Shown in pieces: positions 46,545 to 60,316 of a DNA stretch of 64,000 nucleotides (its first letter is position 1; the number at the start of each line of letters is the position of its first letter). The notes beneath the pieces are model-generated. The model ran no database searches. It had not been told where the DNA came from and saw only the letters and a list, made by a program, of their open reading frames with translations. Origin of the DNA: Channallabes apus. Lineage: Eukaryota > Chordata > Actinopteri > Siluriformes > Clariidae. A program made the translations under genes and the position numbers. Location of the stretch: the NCBI GenBank assembly GCA_030522415.1, contig CM060127.1:1841114-1905113 (forward strand), given 5' to 3'.

Positions 46545-47537
46545 TTCTACTGCAAAACTTTACACACAGTATATACACACAAAATTATGCGTTAACGTAC
46601 TATGAGTATCATTTTTTTCAGCAGATTTCTTTGTTACATATGACTTCTTTTTGTTGTTTAGCAGGGAATGGGAGGAGAACCATTAAAATAAAGGTGAAAG
46701 CACTTAGCTCTCAATAAAGGAAAGAAACTCCATTGTTGAATGATTAGCATGTCATCCACAGCCAGGGATTTCCTTCTGAAGAAGAGCTCTGGCCCATTTC
46801 CTGAAAAACGTCATACCTATTCATCTAAAAACAACAGACACTTTAACTCGACACTTTAACACCGCCACCACCACAGACTGGTTATAAAGTCAAAGTTCAT
46901 CTGAAACAAGATTAAATGACCTACGAAAATATGGGCGTTTCGAAATTACCGACACATCGGTCACTCCTTGTTACTTTCAATTTGATCTCCTCTACGATCC
47001 GACTGCGTGGCGAATTATCCTCACTGAATTTTCTGTATATTAATATAAAGGTTTTAACGTTGGGTCGTGAGTCACGTGATCAAAGAGCAAAATATGGATG
47101 TGAAATAATGGTAAGAGGCAAGGAGGTGGAGTAGGTGGTGTGCGATCAAGCTTTGGTGGAGTGCAAGCGTACTCCACCTTTAAAAAAGCTAAGTCATTAA
47201 GCAATTATTACTATAAGATATTTATTATTACTATAATATTGATTATATTACATTACTGGACGGGTGTTTTCCGGCAGAAAAAAGGATCGCTGCGCGAAAA
47301 GGATGGATTTTATTTTAAGGTATTTCCGTTGATTGTTCATTACTCTTATAAGTTATTACAGCTGTGGAAACTGTCAGAAAGCTCACATTGAATGAACGCT
47401 AACGTTTGGAATATTTAAGTAGCCAGGATTATACTGAAGTGTAAATGTTGTTATTCATTATAAAATACATAAAACTGCACCATACTGATTATATATGAAC
47501 TTATGGCAATACATTTAGGTTGTATGTATGTCGAAAG

Positions 47538-47582
<45 letters not shown>

Positions 47583-49090
47583 CGGGGTTTACATTCTAGT
47601 TCTATAAAATATTCTTGTTTGTAGGGGTTGTGTCCCAGAAGAACAAATCAAAAGACAATAAAACTCAAGGAGTATCAGAGGGTAATTTCATGTGGAAGTC
47701 CTTAAGGAAAACGAGATAGAAAGCGAGACGGACTAGCATCGAGGAACGCGCAGCTCGGCACTCGAACATTGATTTATGGCCCCGGGAGCTGCTGGTCGCG
47801 AGTTAATGACTATTCGATCCAAAAAAAAAAAGAGTGAAGGAAAAAAAGGGAAGATATTTAAACTATTGTTAAAATATTATTATTGTAACTAAATATTTAT
47901 TTTTTTATTATTAGATCATTATAATATTATATAATATAATTATATATTATTGTTACCTTATGTTTTATTGTATTAAATTATTATTATTATTATTATTATT
48001 ATTGTTGTTGTTAAAACCTTTTTAAATTATATATGTCAATGGTCACCATAGCTTATTGTGCCATGTGGTAGCGCGTAATGAAAAAAAAATCTATTTATTT
48101 TCTACAGAATTAAATGAAACTAACTTACTCGAGACTGTGTCCCTTGTAAATAGGGGTTAAGTGGAAATATATGTTTAAGAACTCACATTGTCGTTGTGCG
48201 CCGATCTTTCATTAAATAGTTAAATATTTTAAGTAGCTGACGTACACGTTTTACAAAACCTAACTGTGGTTTAGTGGTGCAATTTGTCATTTTAAAATGA
48301 TATTCGACTAATCCCAAATTATTGTTTTTATTTGTTGCTTTTTTGGATTGATTGGATGTATTATAGCCAAAGAAATATGGCCCACTCTACTATTGTGTTA
48401 ACAATTAGCCAGTCAAAATCCCCGAACAATCACTATAATAAAACAATGGAGTAAACGATTAACGAAATTTGTGTGCTGAAAGTGCTGACCCTATGAAATA
48501 AAATGCACACTCATGGATTTTTAGGATCCCACACATCATCCCACGATGTGCTTTGCTAGCATTTATCTTTATATGGTGTCCTTTTAAAAATGCTTCGTGA
48601 ATAGCATTTTATTTATTTCGTGAATATGAGTGGGTGTTATTATATTTCTAGCCCGGAATGCAGTTAGTTTCTTACTCTAAAATTCTACTGTGTATTTTTT
48701 CATTTCTTAGGCTATATATTGTTTAAAAAAGTATAACAGTAACACGCTATGGAATTTTCGGTGTATTTTGTAGAATTATGGCTGCAACGCGAAAATAAAC
48801 CTAAATAAAATGCTCGTTATAATTTAATATTCTTTACGTCTGTGGAAATATTATATGCTAATAATGGTTTTTAAAGCAGTTGTAGTACGCCTCTTTAAAC
48901 CGCATATTAAAGTCTGGCCGTAGGTTTTGCTGAAATTTGCGATTGTCTTTATATTTATGTGCACGCGCATTGGTCTGTTTATATGTGCATACTTAAGCAC
49001 TCACTTAAGCGCAGCCCATTTTGGCTTATGGTATGTGTAATCGCCAGAGCCACTGCGCATGGCGTTGTATCACTTTTGTACTGGTCTTCG
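46545..49090. other. hoxa3a upstream intergenic DNA
   Basis: It contains (GT)n at about 47539-47581 and an AT-rich low-complexity stretch at 47,870-48,010. A non-repetitive GC-richer block at 47,700-47,820 (GAACATTGATTTATGGCCCC and following) looks like conserved regulatory DNA. No coding exon was recognised. Confidence 0.45.
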
Positions 49091-49094
49091 TGAA

Positions 49095-49285
49095 CCTATA
49101 AAAAAGAGAGGTTTTTTTTTTTGAGCACCCTCCAGGTCGAGTCACTCGGCGGTTTGTTTTAGCTTCAGCTCTCAGGGCTCGCTCCTGAAACTGCGCTTTC
49201 TGCTGTTTTCCGAGTGAACTTTTCCCCGGAGCCGCTGAATGAGAGCAGCTCGCGGCGTGCTGTGCGCTGATCGTCACAAGCGAAG
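49095..49285 (+). promoter_or_regulatory. hoxa3a: Likely hoxa3a TATA promoter and upstream noncoding exon
   Basis: A TATA box CCTATAAAAAAG (49095-49106) precedes a GC-rich block with no long open frame. That block ends in CGAAG followed by GTAAGAAA, a strong donor at 49286. The matching acceptor candidate is CTCCCTCTACTTTAG ending at 50486, about 120 bp before the hoxa3a ATG. Hoxa3 genes of other vertebrates use upstream noncoding exons. Confidence 0.55.
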
Positions 49286-49524
49286 GTAAGAAAGCAAAAA
49301 GCGGAGGCTATCGCGTGGATGTTTAATAGAGGACTTTGTGATTTATGACCAAGTGACTTAAATCTCGGTTCAGGGAGAGTTCACACTCACACACACACAC
49401 ACACACACAAGCCAGATCCCGCTAGTGTGTGGCTAGTGCTGCTTACATTTTCAGGCGAGAGAAACAAAGAAGAATCACTTTTTTAAATCATTTGGCTTAC
49501 TTTAGACGGTTTTTATTGCCTTTC

Positions 49525-49565
<41 letters not shown>

Positions 49566-49836
49566 TACTTGTTTTGTTGCATTATACACACGCTATATTT
49601 TGCAACAAATATTAAATATCCTATGTGGAGATTTTTAAATACTTTATATATTCCCTCCAAATAATATATTAAACTGTTTCAGTTCATAGTGGTATGTTAC
49701 ATATTTGCACATAGGCCTAGTTTTTTCCCCTTTTTTTTTTGCTTTTCTGCTTTGCATGTCACATTGTCTTAAGGATATATTGTATCACGTTCTGATGATT
49801 TCTCTTACTGGCTTGGCTTTGAAGCACAAAGCTGCC

Positions 49837-49893
<57 letters not shown>

Positions 49894-50603
49894 TCACACA
49901 CACACACACACTCGCTAACCTGGTAACCCTCATACATCACTGGCGGTGTATGCGGCGACAGCAGCCATTATTATTTGATACTGAGGAAAGGTTCATGGTG
50001 TGGTCGCAGCGACGCAGGGCCGCCCGGTTTTTCAGGTTTTCCAGAGGACCTCTATCCATCTTTTTTGGGCGATTGCGAATGGAGGGGAATGCGGTCGTTA
50101 TGGTGTCATGGTAGCTGTGGCGAGCAATCAGTCTGAGAGTGAGAATTTTTTTTTCCGATTATCAAAGCCAAAACCATATGTAGACCACGGGATATTTATC
50201 GCAGGCTGCAAATTAACAAGCACAAAAAAGTATAGTAGCAATAGGTATTGTAAAATAAAGCATTTGGCCAATTTATGTACATCACCGAAGACTCTGTCCT
50301 CTTGGTGTAAATAGAACAAATCCGTTTGTTGATTTTTATTTATCGTCAGTATTTACTATTGTTACCCTTGGCCATAAGGTAAGTGGTAAGCACCCTTCTA
50401 GATCTTTCTTCGCTGTCAGCCAGGCTTTGCAAAGTAAGATAGATAGGGCCGATTTCACCCGCCTATCGTATCTCCCTCTACTTTAGGTGCACCCCAGGAG
50501 CCTATTGGAGAAGAGGTGTCACGTGATAACATCAAGCAAATGTTCTTCTACAACAGTGTCAGGACCCTGTCAGTTATTAAAATAAGCGTTGGGAAACAGA
50601 AAA
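49286..50603 (+). other. hoxa3a 5' UTR intron and ATG-proximal 5' UTR; microsatellites
   Basis: (AAT)n lies at 49508-49566 and (CT)n/(CA)n at about 49841-49912. Near 50502-50525 an inverted CCAAT (CTATTGG) and TCACGTGA E-box suggest a second, ATG-proximal promoter. Confidence 0.5.
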
Positions 50604-53600
50604 ATGCACAACGCAACCTACTGCGACGGTTTGCCTATTTACAGTAGCTGCTCCAGTCAGCGTGCAAATGGATTGGGTTACGATGACAATCAGCAGAACT
50701 GTTTTTCGGTCCTTCATTTGGAAAGTGACGACCAACGACCGGCCTGTTCATTGCAGTCCTTCAAAAGCTCAGCGACGCTTCACAAACTTGAAGCCTGCTC
50801 GCAGAACAAAGGAACACAACATACACTAGAAGACAACGATCGTCTGTCCCCTAATAACGTAGCCCACAATTCAGGCAGTGGGCAAAATGTAAACAATGCA
50901 GGCCACGGTTCCCCACCATCAGCCACCAGCAAGCAAATATTCCCTTGGATGAAAGAGTCACGTCAGAACATCAAGCAGCAAAAATCCAATAGGCGTATCA
51001 CAAGTTCAGGTGATTATAGTCTGTGAATACGTATTCACATGCACCTGTAAATTTAAATGCCCCAAATATGTTTAGCAGAGACGAAAAATATACCACCAGG
51101 GTCAGAGTGTAGAGTCACATTGTTACATAGAACATTGGCAGGAATTTAGGCTAGCATGGTGTAGCTGCCTACCGTTTTTAACGCTGAACTAATGCCTGAT
51201 TTTTCATACTCTTGAATTCTCCGTCAAATCAAACAAGAATGCTTGGCATTTTTATTTCAAACATTTTCCATCCACGTCCTTACCTCCATATAATTTTATG
51301 CAGTGCGTGTGCTGAATTAACACTTAATATACGGTATGTGCACTGTTTGTTATTAAAGAGAGACTGTCGTGTGTAGAAAAAATGTGCAGTATCCATCTCT
51401 TGTTATACTTTTGCAGATTCCGTCAGTTAATAACCCTATTTGTGCGTGATGCTGCTTTTGAACTGTTGTTACAGTCCAACCATTTTTATTTATACCATCC
51501 CGTTCTTACAACGCCTAAAACACTGTAGCATGAAGAGAAACATTTACCATCACTGCACACTCCCTTCGGATCACTGTTTTAATGTTAGGTGATTGCATAT
51601 GCTTCGTGTTACTGACGCAAATAGCAAACGTATTCACTGGCTTTGTGCCTGAGCTTTGTGCTTTAAATGTCCGAAGATGTCAGCTTTCTTTAGTGCAACA
51701 CTATCTGTAAAGTGTCACAATATTTGATTCATATTTGTCAATAGGCAACTGTTAATTACATCTACGTGGATGTCCCTACATTTAATATAATTTTGGAATC
51801 GTGTCATGTAGGGTAAATAAAATATTGGGGGAATCTTCTGGGTTCACAACAGCCTCAACTAAATTATATTCTATAGCATTCCTTTCTTGTTAGTTGTCAA
51901 TTTAATTTCATGATTTGGTATTTCTAAATAATAATATTTTTTAATCCTAAATAAAAATTTGCCCTGAAATTGTGGTACAGTAACAACAGTAAACAATAGC
52001 TAGTGCTGGGAGCTGCAAACAATCCGTCTGTTATTTACATAAGTAAATTTAGTTCAGGGCACTATCGGTCATTTTGACTGAAATGTTTGATCATCAATTT
52101 GTTGGCAACAAATTATTTTATCTTATTACTAATAAATAATAAGCCCAAAATCAGAAAAAAAATTGTACACTGACAATAATCTAGATATATACTAGCTATA
52201 CCCAAAACCTAGGTGAGTGTTTACATCAGCCAAGATAAAGGAAAAATATGATTAAGACGTCCAAAACAAATATCAAACTGTTTGTGAAAAATCTGATTAA
52301 AACATTATATAGAGTAGAGCTAACTCTAAAGAGCATCCCTTATAAAATAATAGTAAACATGTTTTTCATTATTACTAATGAATGATTCGTTCATGTTTTT
52401 GTAATAGACATTTGACGCACAATGATCAACCATAAAGCCAATGAATTAGTTTTTTTTAATTTTTTTTTTATAAAATGTATGGGCTTTCCCCTATAGGATG
52501 ACCAGGCACACAGAATAGTGATGCCAAAAATGTTCATTGGCATAAATGAAGGGCTAAAGGCTTCTCACCATGTTATGATATTTGTGCTGGAAATGAGAAG
52601 GGATTGGGTTATAAATTGTTGGGATGTACGGTCCCCTTTAAAAGTATTGGAATGACAAGGCCTTTAAATTTGAATTGCAGTTTTCATAACCTGGCATTTA
52701 TATGTAGACGCGTTTAACAGCTTGGACATAGCACCATTGTTCAGACTAATCAATTTTAGCATGAGCAAAAGTATAGAAACAGAACATTTAAATCATTTAA
52801 AAGTAAAATAAGTAATCCTTGTTTTGGGGTTTCCCATTTATTTTCCTCTTCAGTAAATAAAAAGGTACTCGTTTGGGTTAACCTCTGGTGATTGACATGA
52901 ACAAAACCTTTTATTTGTTTTTCTCAAAAATGAAAAAAAAAAAAAGATAAAATCTTTTGCTGTGTTGGAAATGGGTTTTCAGGCATTGTTTTGCCGCATG
53001 ATGACCCACAAGCTTGTATGTTTTGTACCATAATTTCTTTTTCCACATTTTGGCCTTTTCAACACTTTGGTAGGGGTTAATCTTGGGTCGAGAAGCCCCA
53101 GTGGGACTATCGCCACCTGTCTTGTAGAACCCCAGCCACAGGGGTGCACAAGACAGTGCACTCTTAGCATTGATCCCAAGCTTCGATAAAATGTGGGAGG
53201 CTGCATAAGTAAAGCTATCCAGTGAAAATCTGTACCAAATATTTATAATGGATGATCCCCTGTGGTGACCAAATGAGAGAAAGATCTAGCTTAGCCAGCA
53301 TGCCTCATTTCTGCAATTTCATTCAAATTCCAATCTGGTTTTCATTTTTTATTTTTTTTACTGTGAGCAGTTGGCATCTTATGGTATGGACATCTTTGCT
53401 CTCATACTATTTTCTGGCTTCAAAATGCTCTCTGGGTGTCATGCTGATTTATAATTTTAACAACAAATGCAGTCCTCATAGCTAAAACCCAGGGTACCAA
53501 CTAAGATTACATATAGCTATCATTTGTTGAAATAGTAATTTTAACAGTTATATAAGTTTTTTCAGTCACACAAAAACATGGGTGGGTTGAAACGAAAGGT

Positions 53601-54749
53601 TTCTTTTTCTAAGTTGGTTAAGATGTTTTGGTGTAAATATCAGGATTTGAACGCTGAAAAAAGAATCTATTGTCTCACATTCTGCTTTATCAGGCCAATC
53701 TAATCAAATATCTTTCATGTATAACAAAAACAAGTTTGGCCTTGGTGTTCTAGTATTTTCAGAGGTGAGGTAAACTTATTAGCAGCTAATGGCTTTAAAG
53801 TGATTAGGTACACACATAATGTCTTTATTCCACTAGGGGCACTTCATTGCATTTGTGGAAAGGCTCTATAAGTCAATGTAGGTTTATATATGTTTAGAGT
53901 TCATTTAATGAGAGCATTTGTACTAATATTACATAAGAATTGCTGACTGTACTGATTGGTCTTCTTTTGTGTTCAGACAGCTGTTCAGATGACAAAAGCC
54001 CAACCAACTCTTACACCTCTAAGCGTGCACGCACTGCTTACACCAGCGTACAGCTTGTCGAGCTTGAGAAAGAATTTCATTTTAATCGCTACCTTTGTCG
54101 CCCACGGCGGTTGGAGATGGCAAATCTGCTCAATTTGTCTGAGCGGCAAATAAAGATCTGGTTTCAGAACCGCAGAATGAAGTACAAGAAAGATCAGAAA
54201 GGACAGTCTTTGAGTAGTCCTGTTGTGCCAACTTCAGGATCTGTGGCCATGGGAGAGGACTCTGTAAGCTCATTAGATTTCATGGTAAACCGCATGAGGT
54301 GCAACACTTTGTCCCCAACAGTATATACCAATGCTCAGAGAAACCCCTACAGCCTGTCTGGATCATATGCACAAGTCTTTACCAGAACGTTTAACAACGG
54401 CTCATCTTCTCAAAAGACATACCTGGGGACCAGTTCAGCCATGACTGAGTCTGACATGCATAATTTCCAAGGTAACACTCAATTCTGTGTGCAAACACAG
54501 GGCAGTAGTGTGCATGTAGATGCTAATGGAACCTATGCAGATAGCATTAGCAGCAGTGGGAGTTCAATTTATGACCTGCCACAACTCCCTCAAGCTGTTC
54601 ATGGCAATAGAGACTATAACAGAGCCATCATCATAGGGAACAGCCATCATGATGGAACACTTGAACCGTCTCAGTGCGCATACTCAGACTTTACACCACA
54701 CTTCTCTCAGGGAAGAATTTACGAAGCACCTAAGCTGACACATCTATAA
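50604..54749 (+). CDS. hoxa3a: Homeobox protein Hox-A3a (two exons: 50604-51009 and 53977-54749)
   Basis: This is a Hox group 3 homeodomain transcription factor, nuclear. In the family it acts in hindbrain rhombomeres 5-6 and third/fourth pharyngeal arch derivatives. ATG 50604 is chosen because MHNATYCD matches the Hox3 start (M.NATYYD). Exon 1 has the conserved RPACSLQS and the hexapeptide [11 protein letters not shown] (about residues 112-122). It ends at 51009 (donor GTGATT). A 2.97-kb intron follows. Exon 2 starts after TTGTGTTCAG at 53977. The homeodomain (about 150-209) contains [20 protein letters not shown] and [14 protein letters not shown]. The protein is about 392 residues and ends APKLTHL, the Hox3 C-terminal motif. 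All frames are intact. Confidence 0.95.
51010..53976 (+). other. hoxa3a: hoxa3a intron
   Basis: This intron is AT-rich, with no transposon recognised apart from short homopolymers (for example 52927-52944). Hox3 introns often carry regulatory elements; none can be named here. Confidence 0.6.
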
Positions 54750-56331
54750 CATTATTATGTCTCTTTCCATTATTTATTCACTTGCAACTGCTGCTGAATT
54801 AACACCACTGAGGTTACATCCTTTTTTAGTTTTAATGATTTTTGTGAGTCAGGAGGAAGTTGCCTTTTCTTGTTTTAAAATCGTTTTTTTTTATAGTGCT
54901 ATATTTTTTACATCCTTGAATATGATTTTTTACACACTTCTGCATATGAACTCATGGTTAAACAGGGTATAGTCATTTTGTTTATATTCCAAATGTGAAG
55001 TACTGTTCTGATACTACCCATCAGATAACACAATCAATGGTTTTGTCTTGATTTTTTAAATTTGCATTTTGTTGTACTTGAAGAGATATAACCTACAACT
55101 AAGGTTTTTTTTTTTAACTTGCTTACTTCCAAAAATCTATTCATAATCTATTGTCACTATGTAAGGAAGCTAACTGTTTCAAAGCAGTTAACATATCTAA
55201 CACCTTGCCAGATGTAGGCTATTTAAGTTTTTAAACTTGATGCCAGAAATATCTAAAAGGATAAAAAAACACAATCATGGGCAAGATAGAAGGCTTGGGG
55301 GAATTGATCATTTTTCCAGCCAAAGTTATTCACTTTTAAGCAGTTTGTAAAGAAGATTATGTAAGAACAACAGCAGATGTTGATTAAATAGGACTTCTTT
55401 TTTTTATTTTTGAAAATGTCTTTGTTGGGAAAAGTTTGATTTTGGAACTCAGAAAGGCATTGTTTTGGTCAGTTAAAACATCTAATAATAATTTTTAACT
55501 CAGTGTTAAATTAAATTTTTAACTTTGAGTACTGTATTTATTTTATGACTGGCCTGCAATATTTGTAAATGAGATATGAAGCTTAAACTGGTAGTAACAG
55601 TGAAACCTCAAATTTATGTTCTTAGCATTTACAAATGGAATCTGATGTTATCTTTGTCTGCTGTAGCTTCAAGGTTTGACGGTTTCTGAGATGCTTTATC
55701 GTTTACCATGGTTGTATGGAGTTGTTAAGCGAGTTACAATAGATATCTTGTCAGTGTGAAACCAGTCTGGCACTGAAACTCACTCTTTTCAACAAATGTT
55801 TTTTGTTTTGTTTTGGTGAATCGCTGCTCATTGAATACTTTTATGCACTTGTACTTATCTTTGTAAACTCTACAGACTGCTCTGCATGGAAATTCCAGGG
55901 AACATTGTTGCTCCATCCTGCGCATTTTTTTTTTTTGCAAGTGCTCACAAGTATAGAAACAGAAACAACAACTAATGATTGCTTGAATCAATTAAACTAT
56001 TGGGTGCACTGTTTAGAGGAAGCCTATGAGATTGCTCTGGTGCTGTACATAAATGAATGCTTTTTGTTTCCTTTTACTTTGCACATCTTTAGTAACAACA
56101 ATAATAGTTTATCAGTTGCATATTTTTTATCTGTCCATAGAAGCAGGACAATTCAGACCAACATCTTTCATCAACTGTGAAAACATATATATTTTTATTC
56201 ATGTTCATATTCATATTTCAAGACCAACAACATTCATAAAAAATTTTCAGAAAAAAAACTGAAATATTACTTGCAAAAGCTAGGGCAATAGTTTGCATGA
56301 ATATCTTACCTAAGTTCATTGAACATAATGA

Positions 56332-56371
<40 letters not shown>

Positions 56372-57645
56372 GTTGTTGTTCACTCAAAACAAACATAAAA
56401 TATTTATCCAAGAGTTGCTATAACTAGATTAGAACTTGATGCATTTATTTGCTTTCAAATATCTTACTTTTTGCATTTACTTACCACCCTAATTCTGAAT
56501 CATCACACTCAGATAAAAGGTTTTAACTCACCAATTAGACATTAAGGTTATTTATAATATCAATAAGGTTTTTCTTTTTAATTAAACAATTGAACAGAGA
56601 TATAGAAACTCAATTTTACACAAACAAAAAGAAATCCTGGGAAGAATATCCATATTGAAATACCACTGTCATATCAAGTTAATATGCTAGTTTTAGCCAG
56701 TTACCTATTTACCTATACCTATACCTATTACCTAGCAGTCATTTAAACAAACAAACAAAAAAACATTTGTTGTGTTTAAAGACTAAGAAAATAATTAAAG
56801 ACTATTTTGATGGTAATAAGAACTAATCAGTAATTAAAAATAAACATCCGCTTACTTCAAAAGCAAATGAATATTTTCAAAAGCAAATGAGTATTTTTAA
56901 ATGGAGTACATTTATAATGGTACAATAGATTATTTTACAAAGTCATTTTTATTTCTTACAATTTAAATTATTGGTGTATCAGACATTAAATATTTATCTA
57001 AATACTTCTTCCAAATCACAGGATTGACCAAACAATCGTAAATGATGGTGCCTGTGTTGAGGATTGCTTTACTGGCCAAGTTAGTCCTCTGCTGTTCTTC
57101 TGAAGTCTAGAAAACTGTGAAAACTCAACTGATTGTTGAGTTTAACATTTAAAACTATTGGGTAATCTCCAGACCTACAGTAAACTGTTGGACAACAGTG
57201 GCAGCAGCAGTCAAGAAACCATCTTTTGCTCATGAGCTTCAGGAAACAATCCAGCAGGCATAGATTGAGTGAGGGACACCAGAGAACTGCAGATGCTTTT
57301 TTGGTTATATGCCCAGCCAAATCCAACAGGTTTTGAAAAATAAAGGATTTCACATTAATACTGAGTGTTGTAAAGCAATTTTACTGCATAAATGAACAAA
57401 TTATACTTGTTCTGTTGGCTTTCATTAAAACATTGAATTTCACTTTTGAACCTTTCCTGTTGTCATTAAAATCAGTTACATTACAAACTTGCACATGTCA
57501 CAGAGTAATTTTCAGTAATCGCTTGCATCTTGTTATTTGTTGACGACCTCGTTCTCCCAGCAGACTCATCCATTACACTCTGACAGAATTCCAGGTCCCT
57601 ATATTTGCGTGTGAGTGGAGAAAAGATAGAAGTTCTTCTAACGTT

Positions 57646-57700
<55 letters not shown>

Positions 57701-59112
57701 CAGTTTCAACATGTTACAACGTATTACAGTGTTACAATATACATACATACATACATACATACATAGGACAACAGAACGGTTTTTAAATTTATATTTTAAA
57801 TACAAGTAGACTGTTACCATATTTTAGGTTGGGTTTCTTTGTGCTTAACATTATTTTGCTTACTTTTTATGCAATTTCCACTGATCATTTTCTTGTGTAC
57901 TAAAGAGCAGCTTGAAACCCTGATACCGTAAAACGTACTTTATATAAGAAAGATTTGATTACTTTTTTAAGCGCAATAACTGAGTTGATGGATCTTGAAT
58001 AAGGTTCATGAAAGCAAGAGATCCACAATCACTAGTCTCCTACAACTAACCCTCGCAATTTAAGACTCACTAGTCTCTTAATGTAATTGCTATTCGCCAA
58101 ATAATTCTTCAAAATGTTTAAAACAAAGAATTATGTAAAGAAATTGCATTAATAAGAAAATCCAGATTGTACCTAACATTAACTCGAATAAATCAGTTGA
58201 ATTTGGCTACTCACCCCTTACTGCACTTGTACTACATATCATTTAATCCAAAAGAGATTGTGAGTGTGAAACAAAATAAAACGCTAGAGAACATCTGTAG
58301 TGGCTTCCTGGTCTGTTTCTGGTTGTATTGGATCTTGCGCAGAGTTAAAGAGATGAAATATGTTGTGGGGGAGCGATGTTGTCAGACCTTTTGGTGAGTA
58401 AGATTGATCACACGCAGGTTTCCATGCCTCTTTGTTTAGTGTATAAGCACTAAAACTGCAAGCGGTCAGGCACGGCCTTTCAATTCACGTTTTAAATATG
58501 CCACACACGCAGGATGTTTAAAAGTGGTCCTTACTGTGTAATTCCTATGCAATATTGCACTTTGTTATTGAATCATATAACGCTACTTACTGTATAATTC
58601 TGTAGATACAATACATCCTTAATACTGATTTTTTCAAAGTTCACATAACGTTGTTTGTGTTATCTATAGTAAAAGAACAAATTAAGTGGACCACAAAAAA
58701 AGACACACTCACATTTTTGTTAAAATTACGTTGCGCCTGTATGTAGTAATTAAGTGCAGTTAGATATAAAATATATGGATAGATATTAGTTTTAATTTGC
58801 CTTTTAATGCAAGCTGTCATTATTGAAGGTGATTTTGCCCGCTGTTCACAGGCAATACGATGGTAAATGGTATATAAAGGAATGTAGTTACATTTTATGT
58901 TATAAGGCACAATCGTTTTACTATTGTCGCTATTAATGATGTTCTTTTAGCTATACCATTGTAACGGAAATAATGCATCGTTGTGTTCGACAAGCTACAC
59001 TGCCTCGCTTAACTGCAAAACACAACATCGCTCAAATTGCTGAAGATGTTATGGCGGTGTAAAGCATCCTCCAGCCAGAGAATCCCACCGTACGACGGCA
59101 TGAAAAGAAGAC
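54750..59112. other. hoxa3a 3' UTR and hoxa3a-hoxa2a intergenic DNA
   Basis: It contains (ATT)n at 56331-56370, (GA)n at 57647-57698 and (CATA)n at about 57743-57765. A non-repetitive block at 57,540-57,615 and another at 58,280-58,400 could be relics of Hox2 hindbrain control elements. Open frames such as 55803-56180 are not recognisable proteins. Confidence 0.45.
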
Positions 59113-60316
59113 ATACATTACGAGTTTGATCGTAAAACAAGTTGCATCAAGAGTCAGTCTTTGCTATAAGCGTGTCTGACGTTTTTTCTTCATCATTTAA
59201 GGGCTTTACGCGTTCACAAGCGCTTATCCCGACTTTCTTCGTGCACATATTTCCTAGCTCGAGCGCGGGGACCAGCAGCGTCATGGCCGCCGGAACAGCC
59301 AGAAATGCAAGAAAAAGGCCTTCAAGAACTAACGGCTAACGTACACACAGCGAACACGAATGACGGTTCCCGACAATGCGGCGAGCCCATGTGACGGTTT
59401 CCGACAATAGACAGTCTAAGACTTGTGAATTTATGCGACAATTCCCGTAAATTCGAAACGACTGAAAACCATTCAAGCCAGTTAAAAATAATTTAGTATC
59501 TTATTATTATTATTATTATTATTATTATTTAACAATGATTGCTTTACGCTTATTGTGTGTATCCTGGACGCATTTTAATATTTAATTATGAAAAATGGCG
59601 AACTGTTCTGTCTTGGGTTGCTCATGCATTCAGTGATCAATACTTCCTACGCTTTGTAGGCAATATGGGCTGCAATGTTACATATTATAATAACTTAATT
59701 AGCACTTAATCTCTTATGTTCCTAATCTTGTTTCAGCGAAATTTTACCAACTGCACCGCATCGACCTGTGTGTCCATGGTCTAGTGTATAATTAAGCTTC
59801 GTATGTATATTAAAAATAATGTAATCTATGAGATAAACACCTCCTGTCTATCTATGCTTGCGATGGATTTAAATATGCTACGGTGGACACACTGCCTGTG
59901 ATCGAGGCTCTCCCAGTGGTACTGACCTTTCTCAATGCCACGTTGATTTGTGGTTTCAGAACCGTCTTACGGAGCCGAAACGGCAGCCTCGTACAATCTA
60001 AGGAAGCCAAGAAAACCGGTGAAAGATAGTTCCGTCTATCAATCCAAACTTAAATAGGTCTATCCTACAATGAGTGTGATACTCTCAATTCACATTACGC
60101 CATCATAAACTTCCCCGTTGGCTCGCAACAACTGTCAGAACTGTGCTGTTACCTCTAGGACAAGAATCTTAGTAGCATCCCCAAAGCCAAATATTCAGTT
60201 GTCCACTGTCGGTGGATTGGCTTTTGCGAGACTTAACATTTTAACGGATTCGTCCTTGCTTTTAAAAACCCGCTTTGGTGCTGTCAGGCTCTCAGCAGCA
60301 GGAGCACCTATCCAGT
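59113..60316 (+). pseudogene. hoxa2a pseudogene (exon 1 relic 59113-59335; exon 2 relic about 59741-60316)
   Basis: The start codon position reads ATA. After it TACGAGTTTGATCGTAAAAC gives YEFDRKT, then a stretch ending CIKSQSLL, then a stop (TAA), then ACLTFF. This parallels the Hox2 start (NYEFERE.GFINSQPSLAECLTSF). Further on, a serine-rich SIKSSTLSHSALIP-like stretch is frameshifted. CCGCCGGAA...ATG.AAGAAAAAGGC at about 59288-59323 is the decayed PPEYPWMKEKKA hexapeptide region. In exon 2, CTGACC at about 59920, then TTGTGGTTTCAGAACCG and AAACGGCAG (59952-59988) are homeobox helix 3 (VWFQNRR...KRQ). CAGAACTGTGCTG (60135) fits the Hox2 C-terminal QNC motif. Multiple stops and frameshifts rule out a protein. 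Confidence 0.88.

Noticed and set aside
58360..58380. GTTGTGGGGGAGCG as a possible KROX20 site from a Hox2 rhombomere 3/5 enhancer
   Set aside because: It is a single weak match without the accompanying elements; alignment to known Hox2 enhancers would be needed.
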